DNA of 6,024 nucleotides from Capsulimonas sp. GTDB taxonomy: Bacteria; Armatimonadota; Armatimonadia; Armatimonadales; Capsulimonadaceae. Position 1 is the stretch's first letter; each line of letters begins with the position of its first letter. The stretch covers positions 1 through 6,024 of the forward strand of contig JAOQAA010000141.1 of NCBI GenBank assembly GCA_025963815.1, written 5' to 3'. This document shows, piece after piece, positions 1 through 5,252 of the stretch. The position numbers and the translations under genes were made by a program. The notes under the pieces were generated by a model. The model did no database searches. It was not told the origin of the DNA and worked only from the letters and a program-made list of their open reading frames with translations.

Positions 1-1189
1 CCAGATTGTTGCTGTGTGATACGGAGACGCCGATGGTATATTGACGGGATTTTGGCGCGCCGGCCGGCATGGTCGGCGTGGTGAAGGCTATCTTCGGAAA
101 CATCATCGCAAGCGCATCGATTTCCTCGTTTCCGAGCGGAGGGTCGGGATAGATTACCTTTACGATATCGTTGGCGCTGGGTTGAAGCAGCGCCTGCGCA
201 TCCAATAACTCTGGTGGGCGGACAAGGACTGTGGCGTCTGTCGCAAGGCGGCCGAGGCGGCGTAGTGTCTCCATTCTGAGGCGGTCGTATTCGAAACGCA
301 AGGCTTCCGTTACCGTTGCCTGTAACACCTGTTCATAATTGTCCTCGCGCCATCGAATGACTGGGACGTTGGCGGCGTACGGAAAGCTTCTTCGTTCTTC
401 CTTTTCCAGCATATCGACTACCACGATGGGCCGGACCGCTGTTTTGGCCGCCAAAATCTCGCGACGGCACCACGGACGGGACGAATAAGCATCGGTCATA
501 AGGACAAGAAGCACCGATCCCAAGATCGCGTTCGTGATTTGCTCCGCAAATCGATACCCTGCCGCGATATTAACCGAGTCAAAAAAGCGATGCAACGGCC
601 GGTTTTCGATATGTTTCTTAAAAGCTTCCGCCTCGCTGATCCCATCTCTCTTGGCGTGGCTGATGAATAGTCGGAGAGGATCGGGAACAGATGTGGCCGA
701 TGTTGGGGAGGAAGTGTGCAGGAAACGCCATAGATCGCCAGTCAAGTCCGTCAAAAATGTGTCGGGGGCGCCGTTTACGAATTGAAGCATGTTCAAGAAG
801 TCGATTCTTCTTGCGGCATCAGTCACGGCGATGGGAAAGACACGGTGCTTGCCGTGAGACTCCTCGGCTCCTTTGCATAGCCCGGTAATATATGCTTTCC
901 ATTCGTCAGAAGCAAGCGCCAGCTTACTGTCCGCCAGGACAATCACTGCGGTTCGTTCTGCGTAATTCAGATCAATGGGAAGAGGAACGGCAGACAATCC
1001 ATTGGGAGGCTGATTGCGAAAAAACACGGGGATCCCAAGACCGCGATCGAGGGGTTCGGTGACGTTCCGACAAAAGTGAGAGTAGATCTCCTTTGCGCAT
1101 AAGCCGCTTTTGGAGGAAAAAGGATCCTCCCCAGAATCAGAACGCCATACAACGTAAATATGCATTGTCGGTCGGTAAGGGGACTCCAT
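1..1189 (-). CDS. TIR-domain protein with tandem TIR-like and TIR domains (3' end off window)
   Basis: The frame is open for 396 codons from ATG at 1189 to the left window edge, with no stop. A Shine-Dalgarno GAGG lies 7 bases before the start. Residues 9-130 look like a divergent TIR-type alpha/beta fold: strand IYVVW, then IPVFFR at 53-58, then AVIVLADSK at 81-89 followed by SDEW. Residues 173-285 are a recognisable TIR domain: LFISHAKRDG at 174-183, FFDSVNIAAG at 202-211, LLVLMTDAYSSRPWC up to 241, and E244 in the WCxxE motif, the expected catalytic glutamate of TIR NADases. A third region opens near the edge with YTIGVSVSHSNNL (384-396), which resembles the first strand of SLOG nucleotide-binding domains, but this is only a hint. 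TIR domains of this kind cleave NAD or make cyclic ADP-ribose signals in anti-phage systems. The gene lies 31 bases after the DnaK-TIR gene on the same strand, so the two are probably one operon. Sure of a TIR protein; the first and third domain calls are tentative. Confidence 0.85.
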   Translation of the reverse strand, partial: MESPYRPTMHIYVVWRSDSGEDPFSSKSGLCAKEIYSHFCRNVTEPLDRGLGIPVFFRNQPPNGLSAVPLPIDLNYAERTAVIVLADSKLALASDEWKAYITGLCKGAEESHGKHRVFPIAVTDAARRIDFLNMLQFVNGAPDTFLTDLTGDLWRFLHTSSPTSATSVPDPLRLFISHAKRDGISEAEAFKKHIENRPLHRFFDSVNIAAGYRFAEQITNAILGSVLLVLMTDAYSSRPWCRREILAAKTAVRPIVVVDMLEKEERRSFPYAANVPVIRWREDNYEQVLQATVTEALRFEYDRLRMETLRRLGRLATDATVLVRPPELLDAQALLQPSANDIVKVIYPDPPLGNEEIDALAMMFPKIAFTTPTMPAGAPKSRQYTIGVSVSHSNNL

Positions 1190-1220
1190 GTTTTTTCCTC
1201 ATTGAATCGTAATTGTGACT

Positions 1221-3200
1221 CTACCGTTCATCATAACGCGCCTTAGCACGCTGGCCCGTGATGCCAAAGCATAATTGGCTCATTGGATCGGGATCTGCCT
1301 GTCTGAAGTCAACCCACATGCGGCTCCGCAAGAAGAGCGGGACGTTTGGAGCGTGTTCACTGCCTGCAAGGATCACGGGAATCAATGGGCGAGCATTACG
1401 GTTAAACTCGTCCAGAATGGCCGCCAATTCCGTATCTTGCCAAGGTCCCAGTCCTGAAGGTCCAAGGAAGACGGCGACGCTCGCAATACTCGTGATTTGA
1501 CTCTCAAGAACTTGCTGCCAACGCTCTCCCGGCCGAAGCTCCCACTCATCCAGCCACGGAAGGATGCCGAACTCCTTAATAAGCCGTCGCCCAATTTCTT
1601 TCACCTGCGCCTTGTCCGCATTTTTGTGACACAAGAAGACATCATAGGCTTTCTCAAGTCGCTTCTTTTCAATCAAGAATGTAAGATTAGAACGATATTG
1701 ATGATCGTCTGACATGCCTGATCGCTCAGATGCCAAAATGAAATGTTCGACCTCGGATTTGCTGAGCGCCCCATGGGTGTTGATCGTGAGCCCACTTTCC
1801 TTTTTGCTCGCTTTGTCTTGAGCAGAGACGTTTATAATGCCGTGTGCGTCAATGGCAAAGGTAATCTCGATTTCGGAAACACCCTGCGGAGCTTGCGGGA
1901 TATCTAATAGCTCAAACCGACCGAGCAAAGTATTCTGAGATGCCTTTTCGCTCTCGCCTTGATATATGAAAAACTCCATAGACGTTTGACCATCAGCCAC
2001 GGTGGAGAGGGTTTCGCTCTTACGAGTTGGTATTGTCGTATTATGATCGATGAACTTCATGAACACATCGCCTGGCAACTGAATGCCCAGGCTGTGGGAC
2101 GCAACGTCCAGCAGCACGACATCCTGGATTTCACCGTTAAGAACACCTGCTTGTATCGCGGCGCCGATCGCCACGGCCTCATCTGGGTTGACCGAGCGAT
2201 TGGCGTCTTTGCCACAGCGCAGTTTCTTAACAATCTCCTGAATGGCGGGAATTCGTGTTGAGCCTCCAATCAAGACGATCTCGTCGATATCCGCTGCATC
2301 AAGATTTGCGTCGGACAAAGCCCTTTTAAACGCCTTCTCAATGCGTTCCAAAAGATCGCCGATCAGGCCTTCGAATACCGACCGGCGCATGTGTATTTCG
2401 AGATCCATGTAACCCGAATAGTCTGAAGTGGTGAACGGTAAGTTGACATTGATGAGCATGACCTGAGACAGGTCTTTTTTAGCGCGCTCGGCGGCGTCTC
2501 GCAGACGCTGGAACGTTTTCGGATCAGAGCGCAGATCTACCTTGTGGTTTCGCTCGAATTCGTCCGCCAGATATTCGACGATGCGGAGGTCGAAATCGTC
2601 GCCGCCCAGGTGCAGGTCTCCTGCGATCGACCGAATTTCGAATATTCCGTCTCCTACGTCCAGGACGCTCACGTTGAATGTGCCGCCGCCAACGTCGAAT
2701 ACAACCACACTTTCGTCCTTGTGTATATTTACTCCATAGGCGAGGCTGGCCGCAGTGGATTCATTGATAATACGAAGGACTTCCAATCCGGCGATCTTTG
2801 CCGCGTCTTTGGTCGCCTGGCGCTGTATGTCATTAAATGAAGCTGGGATCGTGATAACGGCCTTGTCTACTGGTTCGCCAAGATACGCCTCAGCGTCGTG
2901 TTTCAGCTTTTTTAAGATCATCGCGGAGATCTGCTCCGGCGAATAGTCCACGCCGTCGATTCTCACACGCTCGCGTGTACCCATTTTGCGTTTGATGGAG
3001 GAGACGGTATGCTCGGGATCCATGGCTGCTCTGCGTTTGGCGGCAGCGCCGACGATTTGCTCACCGGATGGATTGAACCAGACAACGGATGGGGTGAGTG
3101 TACTTCCCTCGGCGTTGGGAATGACCTTGGGTTTGTCTCCCTCCATGACGGCGACCACCGAGTTCGTCGTTCCCAGATCTATTCCAATTGTCTTTCCCAT
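1221..3200 (-). CDS. Hsp70/DnaK chaperone fused to a C-terminal TIR domain
   Basis: Residues count from ATG 3200 (659 aa). The DnaK ATPase domain covers about 3-360: phosphate loop GIDLGTTNS at 6-14, catalytic-type lysine K55 in AAAKRRA, INESTAASLAYG with E147, VFDVGGGTFNVS at 167-178 and IGGSTRIP at 311-318. The interdomain linker VVLLDV (361-366) is intact, and the beta substrate-binding domain runs to about 478 (HNTTIPTR, TFAIDAHGIINVSAQDK). After a short helical stretch the usual alpha-helical lid is missing. A TIR domain follows at about 517-636: DVFLCHKNAD, LPWLDEWEL, GERW, VAVFLGPSGLGPWQDTEL with E591 as the likely catalytic glutamate. Normal DnaK is about 640 aa ending in a lid, so this is a true architecture change. 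An in-frame ATG at 3257 would add 19 residues, but ATG 3200 gives the canonical MGKTIGIDLGTTN start and has GGAG 9 bases upstream. No DnaJ or GrpE gene is nearby, which argues against the housekeeping dnaK. Probably a sensor-effector protein in NAD-based immunity; this role is inferred. Confidence 0.93.
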   Translation of the reverse strand: MGKTIGIDLGTTNSVVAVMEGDKPKVIPNAEGSTLTPSVVWFNPSGEQIVGAAAKRRAAMDPEHTVSSIKRKMGTRERVRIDGVDYSPEQISAMILKKLKHDAEAYLGEPVDKAVITIPASFNDIQRQATKDAAKIAGLEVLRIINESTAASLAYGVNIHKDESVVVFDVGGGTFNVSVLDVGDGIFEIRSIAGDLHLGGDDFDLRIVEYLADEFERNHKVDLRSDPKTFQRLRDAAERAKKDLSQVMLINVNLPFTTSDYSGYMDLEIHMRRSVFEGLIGDLLERIEKAFKRALSDANLDAADIDEIVLIGGSTRIPAIQEIVKKLRCGKDANRSVNPDEAVAIGAAIQAGVLNGEIQDVVLLDVASHSLGIQLPGDVFMKFIDHNTTIPTRKSETLSTVADGQTSMEFFIYQGESEKASQNTLLGRFELLDIPQAPQGVSEIEITFAIDAHGIINVSAQDKASKKESGLTINTHGALSKSEVEHFILASERSGMSDDHQYRSNLTFLIEKKRLEKAYDVFLCHKNADKAQVKEIGRRLIKEFGILPWLDEWELRPGERWQQVLESQITSIASVAVFLGPSGLGPWQDTELAAILDEFNRNARPLIPVILAGSEHAPNVPLFLRSRMWVDFRQADPDPMSQLCFGITGQRAKARYDER

Positions 3201-3265
3201 CCTGCGGGTCTCCAAGCGTGGGGCGCGTTGCGGAATTGCGAGTACTAAATCCTTCATAGCGCTCT

Positions 3266-3289
3266 TGGTACATATTACCTTACGTACCA
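3266..3289. repeat. Inverted repeat upstream of the DnaK-TIR gene
   Basis: Perfect 6-base arms TGGTAC (3266-3271) and GTACCA (3284-3289) are separated by 12 bases. The repeat lies between the candidate leftward promoter and the DnaK-TIR start. It could be an operator or a leader hairpin. Arms this short can occur by chance, so it is only a candidate. Confidence 0.3.
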
Positions 3290-3341
3290 GGCATTCGGAT
3301 GTGGCCGTCAGTGGGAGGCGATTACTCTCAGGTCTCTATTC

Positions 3342-3350
3342 TGGTATAAT
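3342..3350 (+). promoter_or_regulatory. Extended -10 promoter reading toward infC
   Basis: TGG followed by a perfect TATAAT (3345-3350) makes an extended -10 element. The best -35 candidates at the correct distance are poor (for example ATTACT at 3321-3326), so the extended element would carry recognition. It would give an infC leader of about 250 bases. It overlaps the candidate leftward -10 at 3347-3352, so the two could compete for polymerase. Confidence 0.45.
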
Positions 3351-3375
3351 ATTTTCGTCAATATAGTTTTGGGAA
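3347..3375 (-). promoter_or_regulatory. Candidate promoter for the DnaK-TIR/TIR operon
   Basis: On the minus strand TTCCCA (3375-3370) and TATTAT (3352-3347) are 17 bases apart, matching 4 of 6 and 5 of 6 sigma70 consensus positions. A rival reading uses TTGACG at 3361-3356 with TAGAGA 17 bases on, which has the better -35 but a poor -10. Either would start transcription about 120-150 bases before the start codon. No other gene lies between here and the DnaK-TIR start, so this stretch is the natural place for its promoter. Confidence 0.4.
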
Positions 3376-3422
3376 AATAGACCTTTTGCTGATTCCGTTC
3401 AGGAGCTTGCGTAGTTAAACTT

Positions 3423-3467
3423 CATGGTTCGCCTTGAAGCCAAAGAGTTATGTCCAAATGAACCATG
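3423..3467. repeat. 8-base inverted repeat in the divergent control region
   Basis: CATGGTTC (3423-3430) is matched by its exact reverse complement GAACCATG (3460-3467) across a 29-base spacer. It lies downstream of the extended -10 promoter and upstream of the strong infC promoter. It could be a paired protein-binding site or a long-loop hairpin in the longer infC transcript. No protein partner can be named. Confidence 0.4.
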
Positions 3468-3483
3468 TATTTTCACATGAGTC

Positions 3484-3512
3484 TTGACTCCTCTCTCAGA
3501 ATGGGCTATACT
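3484..3512 (+). promoter_or_regulatory. Strong sigma70-type promoter of the infC operon
   Basis: TTGACT (3484-3489) and TATACT (3507-3512) are separated by exactly 17 bases and match 10 of 12 consensus positions. Transcription would start near 3519, giving a leader of about 88 bases before the proposed AUA start of infC. The -35 sits inside the palindrome GAGTC-TT-GACTC (3479-3490), which could be an operator site. This is the best promoter in the window and suits a highly expressed translation operon. Confidence 0.75.
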
Positions 3513-3525
3513 ATAGGGAGTTTTT

Positions 3526-3552
3526 TGCTGGCTAAATGCAAGCGCGCCAGCA
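3526..3552 (+). promoter_or_regulatory. Leader hairpin upstream of infC
   Basis: TGCTGGC (3526-3532) pairs perfectly with GCCAGCA (3546-3552) around a 13-base loop, a few bases after the expected transcription start. No U-run follows, so it is not a plain terminator. A T-run (3521-3526) comes just before it. In low-GC Gram-positives the infC leader is the site of L20 autoregulation; whether this hairpin has such a role cannot be told from sequence alone. Confidence 0.35.
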
Positions 3553-3595
3553 TGCGGACAATCGTCAAAACAGACGTTTTCGAGCGAGCGATTTC

Positions 3596-3609
3596 GGAGG
3601 AATTTTATA
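3596..3609 (+). promoter_or_regulatory. Ribosome binding site and proposed AUA start of infC
   Basis: A perfect GGAGG (3596-3600) is followed after 6 bases by ATA (3607-3609), in frame with IF3. No ATG, GTG or TTG lies in frame between it and ATG 3655. ATG 3655 has no comparable Shine-Dalgarno, since GGAGG is 54 bases away from it. infC of E. coli starts with AUU, and IF3 represses its own synthesis by rejecting such codons; AUA belongs to the same discriminated class. Confidence 0.7.
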
Positions 3610-4383
3610 AACAGTCGGGATTTTCGCAGAGACCCGCGTGAGCCGCGGGTAAACATGAACGAGCGGATTCGAGCGCGGGAAATCCGCGTCATCGATGACG
3701 ATGGCGGTCAGCTGGGTATTATGACCCCGCGCGAAGCCCTGGCGATCGCGCGGGAACGTGGCATCGACTTGATCGAAGTCGCGCCTCAAGCGCAGCCGCC
3801 GGTCTGTAAGATCATGGACTATGGCAAGTTCAAGTACGAGCAGGCCAAAAAAGAAAAAGAATCCGCCAAGAAGCACAAGCAAAGCGAACTCAAGGGCATC
3901 CAGATGTTTCCGAACATCGAGGACCATGACTTCAATGTCAAAGTTCGCAGCGCTATCAAATTCTTGGAAGACGGCGACAAAGTCAAGGTGACGATCCGGT
4001 TCAAGGGACGCCAGATCACCCACCCGGAATTTGGGCGCCAGCAGATGGATAAAGTCACGCAGATGGTCTCCGAAGTCGGGCAGGTGGAAAAGCCCCCGTC
4101 GATGGAAGGCCGTATGATGACCATGATCCTGAGCCCGCTGAAGGCTGGTGGACCCAAGCCCGCCGCGCCGGGAGCTCCCAAGCCCCCGTCCGCGCCGAAG
4201 CCCGCTACGCCGCGTCCGGCCGCCCCAGCGGCGAGCGCTGCTCCCGCAGCAACCGTCGCCCCAGTGGCCAGTGCGGCGCCTGCGCCAGTAGCGGAAGCGT
4301 CGGCAGCGGAAGCGCCTGCGCCCGTTGTGGAAGCGCCGGATCCGGCGGCGACGCCTGAGCCGGAGACCCCGCCCGCCGCGTAA
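3607..4383 (+). CDS. infC: Translation initiation factor IF-3 with Ala/Pro-rich C-terminal tail
   Basis: IF3 binds the 30S subunit, keeps it apart from 50S and checks the start codon and initiator tRNA. With the AUA start the protein is 258 aa; from ATG 3655 it is 242. The added residues NSRDFRRDPREPRVN look like the basic N-terminal lead found before the NERIRAREIRVI core in other IF3s. The N-domain includes QLGIMTPREALAIA and the signature PPVCKIMDYGKFKYEQ; a lysine-rich linker helix follows; the C-domain contains VKVRSAIKFLEDGDKVKVTIRFKGRQ and ends near residue 180 at MTMILSPLK. E. coli IF3 is 180 aa and stops here. The remaining 78 residues are a low-complexity Ala/Pro tail, basic (KP repeats) at first and acidic at the end. 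First gene of infC-rpmI-rplT-pheS. The product is certain; the start is probable. Confidence 0.97.
   Translation: MNSRDFRRDPREPRVNMNERIRAREIRVIDDDGGQLGIMTPREALAIARERGIDLIEVAPQAQPPVCKIMDYGKFKYEQAKKEKESAKKHKQSELKGIQMFPNIEDHDFNVKVRSAIKFLEDGDKVKVTIRFKGRQITHPEFGRQQMDKVTQMVSEVGQVEKPPSMEGRMMTMILSPLKAGGPKPAAPGAPKPPSAPKPATPRPAAPAASAAPAATVAPVASAAPAPVAEASAAEAPAPVVEAPDPAATPEPETPPAA
3632..3650 (+). promoter_or_regulatory. GC-rich hairpin just before the in-frame ATG at 3655
   Basis: ACCCGCG (3632-3638) and CGCGGGT (3644-3650) form a perfect 7-bp stem with a 5-base loop, ending 4 bases before ATG 3655. It fills the place where a Shine-Dalgarno for that ATG would be, which argues that ATG 3655 is an internal methionine. 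It may also slow early elongation or affect translation from 3607. Confidence 0.5.
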
Positions 4384-4451
4384 GCGAGCGTGTTCGAGCG
4401 CCTTTGCTTCGTGTCCTTCGCGGCTTTCGGGATGGATAAAAAGAATCGCAT

Positions 4452-4484
4452 CGAACCCGGCGCGACAAACCGTGGCCGGGTTCG
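4452..4484 (+). promoter_or_regulatory. Strong hairpin in the infC-rpmI gap
   Basis: CGAACCCGGC (4452-4461) and GCCGGGTTCG (4475-4484) form a perfect 10-bp stem with a 13-base loop. It is followed by GT-rich sequence without a U-run, so a classical terminator is unlikely. It sits in the 181-base gap before L35, where E. coli uses an L20-binding RNA fold to control rpmI-rplT. It may be a comparable control element, a processing site or a weak attenuator. Nothing else of note was seen in this gap apart from the rpmI Shine-Dalgarno AGGAG at 4551-4555. Confidence 0.5.
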
Positions 4485-4564
4485 TTGTTGCGTGAAATAG
4501 AAAAAATGGAGATCGTCCATGGTGACGGTCGAAATAGAGTTATTGTACGAAGGAGACTGATACG

Positions 4565-4765
4565 ATGCCGAAGATCAAGACCCGCAAGACCGCGGCGAAG
4601 CGCTTTAAAGTGACGGGCACCGGCAAGCTGATCCATCAGCATGCTTACCGTAACCACCTGAACATCCACAAGGGACCGGGCACGTCCCGCAAACTGGCCG
4701 CCGAAAGCCAGCTCTACAAGGGCAAACTCAAGGCTATGAAGCGGATGCTTCCCAACGGTCTTTAA
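4565..4765 (+). CDS. rpmI: 50S ribosomal protein L35
   Basis: The 66-residue protein matches the usual L35 length and pattern: [21 protein letters not shown] at the start, HAYRNHLN in the middle, then a basic C-terminal half ending KAMKRMLP. L35 is a small, very basic protein of the large ribosomal subunit. The start is fixed by the conserved MPKIKT N-terminus and by AGGAG 9 bases upstream. It lies between infC and rplT, the standard order, and follows a strong intergenic hairpin that may control it. No odd residues were noticed. Confidence 0.98.
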   Translation: MPKIKTRKTAAKRFKVTGTGKLIHQHAYRNHLNIHKGPGTSRKLAAESQLYKGKLKAMKRMLPNGL

Positions 4766-4787
4766 TTTTATTTAAAGCGCAATTTTT

Positions 4788-4807
4788 CGCCGCGTTCGTC
4801 TGCGGCG
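4788..4807 (+). promoter_or_regulatory. First hairpin in the rpmI-rplT gap
   Basis: CGCCGC (4788-4793) and GCGGCG (4802-4807) form a 6-bp all-GC stem with an 8-base loop, 22 bases after the rpmI stop. A T-run (4783-4787) comes before the stem rather than after it, so it is not a terminator for this strand. Confidence 0.35.
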
Positions 4808-4827
4808 TCATTGATATTAAAAAGAAC

Positions 4828-4845
4828 CGGGCGCATGAGCGCCCG
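4828..4845 (+). promoter_or_regulatory. Second hairpin, directly upstream of the rplT ribosome binding site
   Basis: CGGGCGC (4828-4834) and GCGCCCG (4839-4845) form a perfect 7-bp stem with an ATGA loop. It ends 4 bases before the rplT Shine-Dalgarno AGGA (4850-4853). Its place suits control of L20 translation or an RNA processing site. L20 is a known self-regulator of this operon in other bacteria; a link to this hairpin is inference only. Confidence 0.45.
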
Positions 4846-4860
4846 TAAAAGGACAGAGAT

Positions 4861-5244
4861 ATGGCACGTGTTAAGCGTGGCTTGATGCGCCACAAGCGTC
4901 ACCACAAGATTTTGAAGGAAGCCTCGGGCTACTTCGGCGGTAAGTCTCGCCTCTATAAGAGCGCGAACGAACAGGTCATGAAGTCCGGCAACTATGCCTA
5001 CCGTGACCGCCGCAACAAGAAGCGCAGCTTCCGCTCGCTCTGGATCGCGCGTATCAACGCCGCCTGCCGCGCGCAGGGAGTCCAGTACAGCCGCTTCATC
5101 GCCGCCCTGAGCACATCAGGCATCGAGCTGGATCGCAAGGTCCTATCGGAGATGGCGATCAGCGACATCAACGCCTTCAACGGCCTGGTGAAGTCGCTCA
5201 ACATCACGGTGGCGGCCCCGACGGCCGGCATCGCGACGTCTTAA
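4861..5244 (+). CDS. rplT: 50S ribosomal protein L20
   Basis: L20 binds 23S rRNA early in large-subunit assembly, and in E. coli and Bacillus it also represses its own operon. The 127-residue protein begins [19 protein letters not shown], followed by [48 protein letters not shown] and the globular part [23 protein letters not shown], all typical. It is about 9 residues longer than E. coli L20 owing to a small Ala/Thr-rich C-terminal end ([11 protein letters not shown]). The start has AGGA 7 bases upstream. The stop lies 8 bases before the pheS ATG, suggesting translational coupling. Confidence 0.98.
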   Translation: MARVKRGLMRHKRHHKILKEASGYFGGKSRLYKSANEQVMKSGNYAYRDRRNKKRSFRSLWIARINAACRAQGVQYSRFIAALSTSGIELDRKVLSEMAISDINAFNGLVKSLNITVAAPTAGIATS

Positions 5245-5252
5245 ATCACGAC

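Noticed and set aside
534..888. Overlapping + strand open frames of 65-83 codons opposite the TIR gene
   Set aside because: They lie antisense to a continuous 396-codon frame with clear TIR motifs, have no recognisable domains and no ribosome binding sites.
3201..3257. 19-residue N-terminal extension of the DnaK-TIR protein from ATG 3257
   Set aside because: Its ribosome binding site is weak and the sequence is unlike any DnaK N-terminus; ATG 3200 gives the canonical start with GGAG upstream.
3424..3480. Possible 18-residue leader peptide on the + strand, ATG 3424 to TGA 3478-3480
   Set aside because: No ribosome binding site at a usable distance, no run of regulatory codons, and it would be transcribed only from the weaker upstream promoter.
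4452..4484. Intrinsic terminator after infC
   Set aside because: The stem is strong but is followed by GT-mixed sequence with no U-run, and rpmI-rplT-pheS downstream have no other good promoter that I can see.
3819..4520. Long - strand open frame (233 codons) opposite infC
   Set aside because: It is the antisense shadow of the Ala/Pro-rich IF3 tail; its Gly/Ala-rich content is the complement of GC-rich Ala/Pro codons.
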